A stretch of DNA of 64,000 nucleotides, from positions 76,926 through 140,925 of the forward strand of contig NZ_LN623541.1 in NCBI RefSeq assembly GCF_000826065.2, written 5' to 3'. The translations under genes were made by a program, and so were the position numbers. Shown here piece after piece: positions 53,816 to 62,497 of this stretch. The stretch's first letter is position 1. Each line of letters begins with the position of its first letter. The stretch is from Tessaracoccus massiliensis. Lineage in GTDB: Bacteria; Actinomycetota; Actinomycetes; Propionibacteriales; Propionibacteriaceae. The notes below the pieces were generated by a model that saw nothing but the letters and a program-made list of their open reading frames with translations, was not told where the DNA came from and searched no databases.

Positions 53816-54871
53816 ATGGACCTGCAGGACCTGGCCACGCGAGCGATCGTCGACGGAACCATCACACCCGACGAGGCGCTGGCGATCCTCCGTCTGCCCG
53901 ATGAGCGCATCTACGAGCTCGTCGCGGCCGCCGGGCGCGTGCGCCGCCATTTCCACGGGAGCACCGTGAAGGTCAACTATCTGGTCAACCTCACATCAGG
54001 AAGATGCCCGGAGGACTGCTTCTACTGCTCGCAACGGCTGGGCTCCAACGCCGAGATCCTGCGCTACACCTGGCTCACCCATGAGGACGCCCTCGCCGCA
54101 GCACACGCGGGGATCCGCGCCGGCGCCGGACGGGTCTGCCTGGTCGCCTCCGGGCGCGGACCGTCGAACCGCGACGTCGACCGCGTGGGGCGCATCATCG
54201 AGGACCTCAAGGACGAGCACCCGGGCGTGGAAGTGTGCGCCTGCCTCGGCATCCTCAAGGACGGGCAGGCCGAACGGCTCGCCTCCGCGGGGGCGGACGC
54301 CTACAACCACAACCTCAACACCGCCGAATCCCATTACGACAACATCTGCACCACGCATGACTACAACGACCGCCGCGACACGGTCCAGCACGCCCGCGAG
54401 CACGGCCTCTCCGCCTGCTCCGGACTGATCGCAGGCATGGGCGAGACCGACGAGCAGCTCGTGGAGGCCGGGTTCCAGCTCAAGGGGATCGGTGCCGATT
54501 CTGTACCCGTCAACTTCCTCATGCCCTTCGACGGGACCCCGCTCGAGGGCCACGTCGAACTCACCCCCCACAAGTGCCTGCGCATCCTGGCGATGATCCG
54601 TTTCATCCACGCCGCCGCGGATGTGCGGGTTTCGGCCGGGCGCGAGCAGCACCTCCGCTCACTGCAGCCGCTGTCCCTGGAAATCTGCAACTCCCTGTTC
54701 CTCGGCGACTATCTCACGTCAGAGGGACAAGCTGGCGAGGCTGATCTACAGATGCTCGCCGATGGCGGCTACACCATCTGGGGATCGGACGAACAGCCGA
54801 GATCGACGGCGCCCCTGGCACCGGAGATCCGCCGCCGCGGCGCCGGCACGCCGGTGGCTGCCAACAGCTGA
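53816..54871 (+). CDS. bioB: Biotin synthase
   Basis: A 351-residue radical-SAM enzyme inserting sulfur into dethiobiotin. The CxxxCxxC cluster-binding motif is intact ([12 protein letters not shown], Cys 64, 68 and 71). [33 protein letters not shown] and the Arg in VSAGREQ that ligands the second cluster are present. The ATG at 53816 is preferred over a start four codons upstream. No other biotin genes are adjacent, so bioB stands alone under its own operator. It is flanked on both sides by the 80-bp palindromic repeat, in opposite orientations. Confidence 0.95.
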   Translation: MDLQDLATRAIVDGTITPDEALAILRLPDERIYELVAAAGRVRRHFHGSTVKVNYLVNLTSGRCPEDCFYCSQRLGSNAEILRYTWLTHEDALAAAHAGIRAGAGRVCLVASGRGPSNRDVDRVGRIIEDLKDEHPGVEVCACLGILKDGQAERLASAGADAYNHNLNTAESHYDNICTTHDYNDRRDTVQHAREHGLSACSGLIAGMGETDEQLVEAGFQLKGIGADSVPVNFLMPFDGTPLEGHVELTPHKCLRILAMIRFIHAAADVRVSAGREQHLRSLQPLSLEICNSLFLGDYLTSEGQAGEADLQMLADGGYTIWGSDEQPRSTAPLAPEIRRRGAGTPVAANS

Positions 54872-54930
54872 GATGACCGCCTGCGACTGATCCGGACAGG
54901 CCGACGGCCGGAGCCCGGCCGGATGTCGCC

Positions 54931-55010
54931 GTGAGCAATTGGATAGGGTCACCGACCGTCGAGGACGTTTTCCCCGGCGTGTCGCACCGTGACCCCATCC
55001 AATTGCTCAC
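54931..55010 (-). repeat. 80-bp palindromic repeat, copy 3 (inverted)
   Basis: GTGAGCAATTGGATAGGG at the left and CCCCATCCAATTGCTCAC at the right. The centre reads CGTTTTCCCCGGCGTGTCGC, the reverse of copies 1 and 2. It lies between bioB and the MFS gene. Confidence 0.88.
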
Positions 55011-55052
55011 GGTGGACAGGGCGGCGAGGACGATGTGCGTACGCTCGTACCC

Positions 55053-56249
55053 ATGCCTGCTGGACCCACCCCCTCACGCGTCGACCGCAACGCGCGCCTC
55101 GCCGTCAACGCGATGTTCTTCACCAACGGCGCCATCCTCGCCAACCTGGTGCCCCGCTACCCGGAGATCAAGGCCGCGCTGGGGCTGGGCAATACCGTCT
55201 ACGGCCTCGCCGTCGCCGCGATGCCGGTGGGCGCCATCGTGGCGGGCCTGGCCGCCGGCTGGTTCATCCGACGGTTCGGTTCCGCCCGGGTGGCCACCTT
55301 CGGCACCATGCTGGCCAGCCTGTGCATCCTCGCCGCAGGCCTGTCCCCCAACCTCGCGCTGTTCGCGCTGTCGCTGCTCGCGGTGGGCGCGGCCGACGCC
55401 ATCATCGACGTCGCGCAGAACGCCCACGGCCTGCGCGTGCAGCGCCGCTACGGCAGGTCGATCATCAACTCGTTCCATGCCTTCTGGTCCATGGGCGCGG
55501 TCGCCGGCGGACTCATGGCAGCCGCCGCCATCGCGCTGCGGCTGTCGTTGGGCATCCACCTGACGATCTCCGCGGCGCTGTTCACCGTCGTGGCCGTCCT
55601 GGCCCAACGCAACGCACTGCCCGGGCGCGACGGCGACGAGCAGGCCGTAGCCAGCCCCGGCGAGGTGGCGGGAGAGACCCGTCGCGGCGTCAACTGGCGG
55701 ATCGTCGCAGTGCTGGCCGCACTCTCGCTGATCTCCATCGGAGGCAGCATCGTGGAGGACCTCGGCACCTCCTGGGCCACGCTCTACCTCCAGACGCTGG
55801 GCGCGCCAGCCGCGCTGGCCGCCTTCGGTTTCGTGTCGCTGGTGGGGGCACAGTTCGTGGGCCGCATCCTGGGCGACTGGTTCGTCAACCGCTGGGGCGA
55901 GCGTACCGTCGCCCGCGCCGGAGGCCTCCTCATCGCCGCAGGCATGGGCCTGGCTCTGGCGTTCCCCAGCATCCCAGGCACCGTGGCGGGCTTCGCCGCC
56001 GCGGGCCTGGGCTGCGCCACCCTGGTGCCCGCGGCGATGCACGCCGGCGACAACGTCAAGGGCCTGAAGCCCGGCACCGGGTTGACCATCGTCTCGTGGC
56101 TGCTGCGCGTCGGCTTCCTCGTCTCCCCACCCATCGTGGGGGCGATCGCCGACAACGCCTCACTGCGCATGGGCCTGCTCATCGTGCCACTGGCGGGCCT
56201 GCTGGTGGCACTCCTGGCCGCGGTGTTGGAGGGCAGGAGGGCCACCTGA
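55053..56249 (+). CDS. MFS transporter
   Basis: A 398-residue protein with about twelve hydrophobic helices in two six-helix halves joined by a charged loop (about 185-215, PGRDGDEQ…). The N half contains the family motif GWFIRRFGSARVA between helices 2 and 3. HAFWSMGAVAGGLMAAA matches the YbjJ/FucP-like branch of the superfamily. Substrate is unknown. The ATG at 55053 is preferred; a GTG six codons upstream (55035) is in frame. Position after bioB is not evidence of biotin transport, because a palindromic repeat and a break in spacing separate them. Confidence 0.88.
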   Translation: MPAGPTPSRVDRNARLAVNAMFFTNGAILANLVPRYPEIKAALGLGNTVYGLAVAAMPVGAIVAGLAAGWFIRRFGSARVATFGTMLASLCILAAGLSPNLALFALSLLAVGAADAIIDVAQNAHGLRVQRRYGRSIINSFHAFWSMGAVAGGLMAAAAIALRLSLGIHLTISAALFTVVAVLAQRNALPGRDGDEQAVASPGEVAGETRRGVNWRIVAVLAALSLISIGGSIVEDLGTSWATLYLQTLGAPAALAAFGFVSLVGAQFVGRILGDWFVNRWGERTVARAGGLLIAAGMGLALAFPSIPGTVAGFAAAGLGCATLVPAAMHAGDNVKGLKPGTGLTIVSWLLRVGFLVSPPIVGAIADNASLRMGLLIVPLAGLLVALLAAVLEGRRAT

Positions 56250-56613
56250 TACGCCAGCGGCGCCCGCCCCGGCGATGCCTGACCAACGCGCCGAGACCCA
56301 GCAGCACCGTCATCAACGCCACCACCAGACCCGGCTGCTCCGCACCGGCCCGGTCCACCCAGGACGGGCTTCGGCCAGGAAGCACAACCTCGTGACTGGT
56401 GCTGCACTCGGTGCCGTCCGGCGTAGCCCACATGACCTCGACGGTGTTGCTGCCCCTCAGCGGCACCTCCGCGTCGTCGTCAACCTGGCACGTGTGGTTC
56501 AGCGTCACGGCGCCGGCCGTGGTCTTCACCACGAGCAAGCCCGCCTCGCAACACAGGTCGACGATGGCAGTCTCCGCGTAGGCGTACGGCGCCGTCGCGG
56601 ATCTGGTGATCAT
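56179..56613 (-). CDS. Hypothetical single-helix protein
   Basis: A 144-residue frame with three Cys in an N-terminal domain of beta-like pattern (CCEAGLLVVKTTAGAVTLNH, DGTECSTSHEV), one helix (LVVALMTVLLGLGALV) and a basic C-terminal tail. It overlaps the end of the MFS gene by about 70 bp on the opposite strand. Its ATG overlaps the stop of a short frame that runs through palindromic repeat copy 4. The original N terminus may therefore have been displaced by that repeat. No family is recognised; it may be a remnant. Confidence 0.4.
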   Translation of the reverse strand: MITRSATAPYAYAETAIVDLCCEAGLLVVKTTAGAVTLNHTCQVDDDAEVPLRGSNTVEVMWATPDGTECSTSHEVVLPGRSPSWVDRAGAEQPGLVVALMTVLLGLGALVRHRRGGRRWRIRWPSCPPTPRPGVPPAGPPVAR

Positions 56614-56685
56614 GCCTGCGGCGGCGGAGGCCTGAACTCGGTGACCGTGTGGAGGCCCCAGTGGTCGGTGCGCAACTGTGCCTCC

Positions 56686-56765
56686 TTGAGCAATTGGATA
56701 GGGTCACCGGCCGTCGAGGGCGTTTTCCCCGGCGTGTCGCGCCGTGACCCTATCCAATTGCTCAC
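56686..56765 (-). repeat. 80-bp palindromic repeat, copy 4 (inverted)
   Basis: TTGAGCAATTGGATAGGG (first base changed) and CCCTATCCAATTGCTCAC. The centre is nearly identical to copy 3 and in the same orientation. Confidence 0.88.
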
Positions 56766-57171
56766 GGAGGGCGGGGGGGGCAGGTCGGGGCGGTGAGCAG
56801 CGGCGTCGTCCGACGACACGCATGGGGGTCACCATGTTTCACAGGGATGTTTACTGACACCAAGGAAGCCACCTCGCCGAGGCGACGCCCAGGTCGATGT
56901 GGAGGTGTGCGCTACTGACACCAAGGAAGCCACCTCGCCGAGGCGACGCCCAGGTCGATGTGGAGGTGTGCGCGGAGACGCCTCCCCCGGGCCACGCCCC
57001 CGCCGACCACTGCGCCGCCCACGACCGCGCCTCCGACGCGACCCGTTGAGCGCCCCAGGTGCACGCCGGCGCCACGGCCCCGGCCAGGGCTCCCCAGAGC
57101 AGGCGTGAGCAGCCTCCCGGCCGAGCTCACCGGGCAACCGCTGACGTGGACGGGCACGTGGGCTGCGGTAG
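56766..57171. other. Non-coding GC-rich gap with a 61-bp tandem duplication
   Basis: About 400 bp without a convincing gene. It holds the tandem repeat at 56852-56973 and then a low-complexity Arg/Pro-type GC-rich stretch in every frame. I see no promoter, tRNA or terminator. Confidence 0.6.
56852..56973 (+). repeat. 61-bp direct tandem repeat, two copies
   Basis: Two adjacent 61-bp units (56852-56912 and 56913-56973) start TACTGACACCAAGGAAGCC and end GGAGGTGTGCGC. They are identical over their whole length as far as I can read. Each contains CCTCGCCGAGG, a small palindrome. Perfect identity suggests a very recent duplication. Confidence 0.85.
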
Positions 57172-57651
57172 TTAGCCTCGGGACACCCGCCACCCGACGC
57201 TGTGGCCGCCGTCGTATGGAATGACGCCGTGGAACTGGGGGCCGCCATCGAAAACCAGCGGGAGGAAGTGGCGGTCCCCGTCCCACATGGGAAGCTCCAT
57301 CATGGTGGCCACGTCGTGCCAGGCGAGGGTGCCCTCATCGTTGCTGGCGGGGATCTCCCCCGTGAAGCCCGTGATCAGGAACACGAAGCCGAACACGTCT
57401 CGCCCGTTGAAGCCGGGCCAGGCCACGGTGCCCCGCAGTTCCATCCCGGTCACCTCGATGTTCGCCTCCTCGCGGAGTTCCCGGCGCATCGCTTCGGCGA
57501 CGTCCTCGCCCCGCTCCACCTTGCCGCCCAGCCCGTTGTACTTGCCGAGTTGCTCGTCGTGCGAGCGGGCGACGCGGGGGCACAGCAGCACCTTCGAGCG
57601 GTCCGCCGAGGTGATGTAGCCGAGCGTGGTCAGTTCCGGTGAGAAGGGCAT
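57172..57651 (-). CDS. MTH1-like NUDIX hydrolase
   Basis: A 159-residue NUDIX enzyme. The segment LGKYNGLGGKVERGEDVAEA followed by MRRELREEANIEV is the NUDIX box (about 43-65), with all catalytic Glu present and Asn in place of the last Gly. The LGKYNGLGGK lead-in resembles the MTH1/8-oxo-dGTP and oxidised purine type. The DxxxxPLVFDGG-like C terminus is complete. The ATG at 57651 lies inside the last codons of the upstream methyltransferase gene (22-bp overlap), so the genes are co-transcribed. Confidence 0.9.
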   Translation of the reverse strand: MPFSPELTTLGYITSADRSKVLLCPRVARSHDEQLGKYNGLGGKVERGEDVAEAMRRELREEANIEVTGMELRGTVAWPGFNGRDVFGFVFLITGFTGEIPASNDEGTLAWHDVATMMELPMWDGDRHFLPLVFDGGPQFHGVIPYDGGHSVGWRVSRG

Positions 57652-58772
57652 GGCTCGATTCTCCTACACACCAACGCGCGGGTGCCCTCGACGGTGCGGG
57701 CGAGGATGAGCGTGGCGGCGTTGGGCCCCTTGGGTTTGAGCTGCCTGCGCAGCGCGGCGGGGTCGACGTCGATCCCCCGCTTCTTGACCTCCAGGGTGCC
57801 GACGGCGTGCTCGCGCACCCAGGCCCGCAGCCGCTTGGCGTCGTAGGAGAGGTCCTCCATCACCTCGAAGGTGGTGGCGAACGGGGAGGAGAGCGGCTCG
57901 TCGGAGGAGAGGTAGGCGATGTGCGCGTCCAGCAGCCACAGGTCGTGCTCCGGGGCGACGGCGTCGAGCAGGCCTGACCGGATGACCGCGCCGTCGGGCT
58001 CGATGACATAACGGCCGACGGGGCGCACCGCGAGCTCGCGTCGGTGCTCAGGGCCGAGTTCGCCGCTGCCCACCAGCACGGCACGCGCACCCGCCGGTAG
58101 CCGGTTCCACAGCGAGGCCTCCACCACATCTCCGCGGTGGCTGACGAAGGTGGACTGCACGCCGGCGGGGATGAGTTCCTTCGGCACGCCGGGGCCGAGC
58201 TTCACGCACGCGAACCGCTCCCCCGCCAGGTGGCCCAGCACGAAGGCCCACGACGGCGTGAAATCCTCCACCCGCCAGGTGCGGCCGCGGGCCGTGCGGC
58301 GCGCCGGATCGAGGAACACCGCCGCGCCAGCAGGCACGTCCATGTCCTCCGCGCGACCGACGCGGACCTCTCCAGCGCCCGCCAGGTCGAGGTTGTGTTG
58401 AGCCACCGCCGCCGTCTCAGCGTCCACCTCCACCGCGACGACCCGCAGCCCGGCATCCGCGAAGGCCATCGCGTCAGCGCCGATGCCGCAGCCGAGGTCC
58501 CACACCTCCGCGACTCCCGCCGCGGCGAAACGCTCGGCGCGCCACCGGGCCACCGGCTCGCGGGAGGCCTGCTCCAGGCCGTCGGGGGTGAACAGCATCT
58601 GGTGCGCCCGGGAGAACTTCGCGGCTGCCTTGCGGCGCAGCACGGCCTGCGTGAGCGCCCAGGCCACATCCTCGGGCGCGAAGCTGGCGCGCAGTCGTTC
58701 CCCCGCCTTCAGCGACGACGGATCCGCCTCGGTCATCGCCACCTCCAGCGCGGCCAGCCGCCTCCCCGTCAC
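57630..58772 (-). CDS. Class I SAM methyltransferase with THUMP-like C-terminal domain
   Basis: A 380-residue protein. The SAM-binding core is clear: VAEVWDLGCGIGADAMAFAD (about 105-125), VVAVEVDAETAAVAQHNLDL, and a DPARR motif (AAVFLDPARRTARGRTW). The C-terminal part ending LKPKGPNAATLILARTVEG matches the THUMP-like domain of actinobacterial methyltransferases of unknown target, probably RNA. The GTG at 58772 overlaps the upstream stop as GTGA and is preferred; an ATG at 58736 is also possible. A longer frame upstream is only the shadow of the neighbouring gene. Confidence 0.85.
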   Translation of the reverse strand: MTGRRLAALEVAMTEADPSSLKAGERLRASFAPEDVAWALTQAVLRRKAAAKFSRAHQMLFTPDGLEQASREPVARWRAERFAAAGVAEVWDLGCGIGADAMAFADAGLRVVAVEVDAETAAVAQHNLDLAGAGEVRVGRAEDMDVPAGAAVFLDPARRTARGRTWRVEDFTPSWAFVLGHLAGERFACVKLGPGVPKELIPAGVQSTFVSHRGDVVEASLWNRLPAGARAVLVGSGELGPEHRRELAVRPVGRYVIEPDGAVIRSGLLDAVAPEHDLWLLDAHIAYLSSDEPLSSPFATTFEVMEDLSYDAKRLRAWVREHAVGTLEVKKRGIDVDPAALRRQLKPKGPNAATLILARTVEGTRALVCRRIEPCPSHRN

Positions 58773-59743
58773 GAGCGCGGCGCGGGCACCGGGACGACCA
58801 GGCCCATGTGGTCGCTGCCGTCGATCTCCACCGCGGTGGGCGCCCAGCCCGCCACGCCCGGCGAGTGGAGGAAGTGGTCGATGTGCGCGAAGGGAGGCAC
58901 TCTTTTGCCGACGGGCCACGTGGGGCGCCAACCGTCGAACCCCTCCGCCTTCGACCGCGGGTTGATCATGCCGGCGTTGGTCAACAGGCGCATCGTGTGG
59001 TGCTGGTCGATGGCGTTGAAATCGCCCACCATCACCAGCCGGTCCGTCAGGTGCCGCCCGGCCAGGTCGCGCACGGCCACGCCGTCTGCGGCCCACAGGT
59101 CTGCGCCCATCTGCGGCGGGGCGGTGTGGATGCCCGCGAGGGTCCACTCCACCTCGCCCACGGCGGTCTGCGTGGTGGTGGTCACCACGATGTTGTCGAA
59201 CGGCGTGGTCTCGAGTCGCTCTACCTCGGTCAGCGGCGCCTTGCCGAGGATCATGGTGCCGCCGGCGTCCTCCCGGATGGTGCCCACCTGGTGCGGGAAG
59301 TCGTCCAGCAGGCCGGCTTCGCGCAGGGCCGCGTCGAACCCGGAGGTGTATTCGAGGAACACCAGTACGTAGGGGTCATGTTCGTCGACGACGGCGGCCA
59401 CCTGGGCGACGTCTGCGCGCCCGTACTGCGTGTTCAGCATGAACACGCTCAAGCCGAGTGTGTCCGGCGTACCGTCACGCTCCGGCTCGGGCAGGAAGCC
59501 CCGCCCCCAGAAGACCAGCGCGGCCACCAGCCCCAGCACCGCGAGCAGGCGCAACCAGCCGCGCGCCACGAGCAGCAGCCCCAGCAGCGCCACCGTCGCC
59601 GGCAGCCACAGGAACGGGATGAACGTGGCCGCGACGATCACGGCGGCGTGCCAGGCGTGCGTCGCCGGGAACAGTCGAAGGAGCACCAGCACGAGCGCCC
59701 CGAGGGCGCCGGGGATCAGGAGGATCCAGCCGAGGACGCGCAT
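58769..59743 (-). CDS. Endonuclease/exonuclease/phosphatase-family membrane protein
   Basis: A 324-residue protein with three N-terminal hydrophobic helices (about 1-85) and a C-terminal EEP domain (about 95-320). The EEP landmarks are visible: VFMLNTQYGRADVAQVAAVV, VFLEYTSGF with the metal-binding Glu, GIHTAPP, VGDFNAIDQHHTM with Asp/Asn, and IDHFLHSPG near the end with the catalytic Asp/His. Substrate is unknown; membrane-tethered EEP proteins of this kind are common in actinobacteria. It is followed by the methyltransferase gene with a 4-bp overlap. Confidence 0.88.
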   Translation of the reverse strand: MRVLGWILLIPGALGALVLVLLRLFPATHAWHAAVIVAATFIPFLWLPATVALLGLLLVARGWLRLLAVLGLVAALVFWGRGFLPEPERDGTPDTLGLSVFMLNTQYGRADVAQVAAVVDEHDPYVLVFLEYTSGFDAALREAGLLDDFPHQVGTIREDAGGTMILGKAPLTEVERLETTPFDNIVVTTTTQTAVGEVEWTLAGIHTAPPQMGADLWAADGVAVRDLAGRHLTDRLVMVGDFNAIDQHHTMRLLTNAGMINPRSKAEGFDGWRPTWPVGKRVPPFAHIDHFLHSPGVAGWAPTAVEIDGSDHMGLVVPVPAPRS

Positions 59744-59752
59744 GCGCGGAGG

Positions 59753-61495
59753 CTACCCCTGGTCGAGTTCGCGGGTGTCGAGCTCCACCACGGTGTCGCC
59801 CAGTTCGCGCAGCAGTGCGTGGCGCTTCTCGCGCCGCTCCCGCTGCTCGATCGGGTCCGGGACAGGGGCGGCCGCCAGCAGTCGCTTCGTGTACTCCTGC
59901 TGGGGGTTGAGGAGCACCTCCTCGCGGGTGCCGGCCTCCACGATCTTGCCGTACTGCATCACGACGACGCGGTGGGCCAACGAGTCGATGACCGCCAGGT
60001 CGTGCGAGATGAACAGGCAGGCGAAGCCGAACTCCTTCTGCAGCGTGGTGAACATCTCCAGCACCTGCGCCTGCACCGACACGTCGAGCGCCGAGGTGGG
60101 CTCGTCCGCGATCAGCAGATCCGGACGGAGGGCGAGCGCACGCGCGATGGAGACGCGCTGGCGCTGACCGCCGGACAGCTCGTGCGGGTAGCGGTTGTAC
60201 GCCGAGCGGGGCAGCTGCACGGCCTCGAGGAGTTCGTGCACGCGGTTCTCGCGCTCCCTCGCGTTACCCACCTTGTGCACCTCCAGGGGCTCCGAGATGA
60301 CGTCGCCCACGGGGAAGCGGGGGTTCAGCGAGGCGGCCGGGTCCTGGAAGATGACGCCGATGCGCTTGCGGAGCTTGCGCATCTCGGCGCCCTTCATGGC
60401 CAACAGGTCCTGGTCCAGCACCCGCACCTCGCCCGATTCGGACGGGATGAGACCCAGGAGGGCGCGGCCGATGGTGGACTTGCCGGAGCCGGACTCGCCG
60501 ACGAGGCCGACGATCTCGCCGCGGCGCACGTCGAAGCTCACATCGTCGACCGCGCGGAACGGCTTCTTACCGGAGCGCTTGTACTCGACGACGAGGTTGT
60601 TCACGTCGAGCGCCATTTCGGCGTCCGCCTCCACCGGGTTGGGCGCGACGCCGAACTGGCCGTGGCCCTCCCCCAGGTGCGGCACCGCAGCCAGCAGCTT
60701 CTTGGTGTAGGGGTGCTCGGGGTGGAGCAGCACGTCCTCGACGGAGCCGCGCTCCACGATGTTGCCCTTGAACATCACCGCCACGTTGTCGGCCATGTCG
60801 GCCACGACGCCCATGTTGTGCGTGATGAGCAGGATACCGGTGTTGAGCTTGTCCTTCAGCGAGCGCAGCAGGTCGAGGATCTCGGCCTGGACGGTCACGT
60901 CGAGGGCGGTGGTGGGCTCGTCGGCGATGATCACCTCCGGGTCACAGGCCAGCGCCATGGCGATGACCACGCGCTGACGCATACCGCCGGAAAGCTCGTG
61001 CGGGAACTGCTTGACGCGGCGCTCTGCGTTGGGGATGCCGACGGCGTTGAGCAGGTCGATGGCGCGGTCCCACGCCTGCCGCCCGTACGCGACGCCGTGG
61101 ACCTCCATCGATTCGGTCAGCTGGTCACCGATCCGGATGACGGGGTTGAGCGCCGTCATGGGCTCCTGGAACACCATGGCCACGCGGTTGCCGCGCAGCT
61201 TGCGCAGCTCGCGGGCGCTCAGCTCGCCGATCTTCTTCTCCGAGACGATCGTCTGGCCCTCGATGCGGGCGGTCTTGGGCAGGAGGCCCAGCGCGGTGGT
61301 GGCGGTGACGGACTTGCCGGAACCGGATTCGCCCACCAGCGCCATGACCTCGCCCGGCTCCACGGCCAGGGTGAGGCCCTTGACGGCGTGGACGGTGCCG
61401 AACTCGGTCTTGAACTTGACGTCGAGGTCGTCGAACTTCAGCGCGGGGTTCTCCCCCTTGAAACGGGACTTCTCGTATCCGTGATGAATGGTCAT
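59753..61495 (-). CDS. Dipeptide/oligopeptide ABC transporter ATPase (DppD-DppF fusion)
   Basis: A 580-residue protein containing two complete ATPase domains that in many bacteria are separate. First half: Walker [21 protein letters not shown], signature [20 protein letters not shown]. Second half (from about 315): Walker [20 protein letters not shown], signature [20 protein letters not shown]. Both halves end with the peptide-transporter C-terminal extension that can bind an Fe-S cluster in some members (the first has [18 protein letters not shown]). It lies 12 bp downstream of the DppC-like gene and completes the importer together with a binding protein outside the window. Confidence 0.93.
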   Translation of the reverse strand: MTIHHGYEKSRFKGENPALKFDDLDVKFKTEFGTVHAVKGLTLAVEPGEVMALVGESGSGKSVTATTALGLLPKTARIEGQTIVSEKKIGELSARELRKLRGNRVAMVFQEPMTALNPVIRIGDQLTESMEVHGVAYGRQAWDRAIDLLNAVGIPNAERRVKQFPHELSGGMRQRVVIAMALACDPEVIIADEPTTALDVTVQAEILDLLRSLKDKLNTGILLITHNMGVVADMADNVAVMFKGNIVERGSVEDVLLHPEHPYTKKLLAAVPHLGEGHGQFGVAPNPVEADAEMALDVNNLVVEYKRSGKKPFRAVDDVSFDVRRGEIVGLVGESGSGKSTIGRALLGLIPSESGEVRVLDQDLLAMKGAEMRKLRKRIGVIFQDPAASLNPRFPVGDVISEPLEVHKVGNARERENRVHELLEAVQLPRSAYNRYPHELSGGQRQRVSIARALALRPDLLIADEPTSALDVSVQAQVLEMFTTLQKEFGFACLFISHDLAVIDSLAHRVVVMQYGKIVEAGTREEVLLNPQQEYTKRLLAAAPVPDPIEQRERREKRHALLRELGDTVVELDTRELDQG

Positions 61496-61507
61496 GCTTG
61501 GTCTACC

Positions 61508-62485
61508 TCAGTCCATCTGCTGACGGGGATCGAATGCGTCGCGCAGGCCGTCACCGATGAAGTTGACGCACAGCGCGATCGCGAGGATGAACATGCCCGG
61601 CCACCAGAACAGCCACGGGCGGGTGGTCAGCGCGTTCTGGTACTCGGAGACCAGCAGGCCCAGCGAGGTGTCAGGCGCCTTCACACCGAAGCCGAGGAAG
61701 GACAGGGCGGTCTCCAGCAGGATCGCCGAGGAGATCAGCAGCGTGGCGTTGACCACGATGGTGCCCAGCGCGTTGGGGAGGATGTGACGCACGATGATCC
61801 GGGGCGTGGGCGTGCCGACGGCGCGGGCGGCGGCCACGAACTCCCGCTCGCGGAGGCTCAGCACCTCGCCGCGCACGAGGCGGGCCAGGCCGGTCCAGGA
61901 CACCAGGCCCAGCACCAGCGCGAGCAGGAAGATGCTGGCGCCGGCCATCCGGCCGAGGACGGCGGCGAGCACGAGCGTGGGGATGATGATGAACAGGTCC
62001 GTCATGCGCATGAGGAGGGACTCGGCGAAGCCGCGCACGTAGCCGGCGATGGCGCCGACGGCGGTGCCGATGAACGTGGCCAGGAGGCCCACCATGAAGG
62101 CGATGAACAGGGACTGCTGCGCGCCCTTCATCACCAGGGCGAAGTAGTCCTTGCCGATGGTGTTCTGTCCCATGGGGTGCTCACCGAACTGGAGGGGCCA
62201 GAACTGGAACGTTGGCTTGCCGCCGTTGACCGGGGCGTAGGTGTCCAGGTAGTTCTTGTCCCACCAGCCGGGCACCGGGCCGAAGCCGATGGACGTGTAG
62301 GCCAGCAGCACGATGAAGATCAGCATCACCAGGGCGATCATGGCGCCCTTGTGCCGGAAGAAGCGACGGCGGACCAGCTGGCCCTGCGAGTACGACCTGG
62401 TGTTGGTCGTCTGGACGTCTTCTTCAATCGAGTACTGAAGGTCCTCTTCGCGCTCGTTGAGCAGGTTGTTGGGGTCTTGAGTCAT
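61508..62485 (-). CDS. Peptide ABC transporter permease (DppC-like)
   Basis: A 325-residue permease. An N-terminal cytoplasmic tail (about 1-45) precedes the first helix. OppC-type N-terminal domain and BPD_transp_1 core follow, with the EAA loop LREREFVAAARAVGTPTPRI contacting the ATPase. Six hydrophobic helices are visible, the last near FWWPGMFILAIALCVNFIGD. The gene starts 12 bp after the DppB-like gene. The family carries peptides or, in some branches, nickel; the enlarged partner permease makes the substrate less certain. Confidence 0.93.
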   Translation of the reverse strand: MTQDPNNLLNEREEDLQYSIEEDVQTTNTRSYSQGQLVRRRFFRHKGAMIALVMLIFIVLLAYTSIGFGPVPGWWDKNYLDTYAPVNGGKPTFQFWPLQFGEHPMGQNTIGKDYFALVMKGAQQSLFIAFMVGLLATFIGTAVGAIAGYVRGFAESLLMRMTDLFIIIPTLVLAAVLGRMAGASIFLLALVLGLVSWTGLARLVRGEVLSLREREFVAAARAVGTPTPRIIVRHILPNALGTIVVNATLLISSAILLETALSFLGFGVKAPDTSLGLLVSEYQNALTTRPWLFWWPGMFILAIALCVNFIGDGLRDAFDPRQQMD

Positions 62486-62497
62486 GTTTCCCGCTCC

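Noticed and set aside
54872-55052. bioB and the MFS gene as a biotin operon
   Set aside because: A 180-bp gap with a strong palindrome separates them and the transporter is not of a known biotin family.
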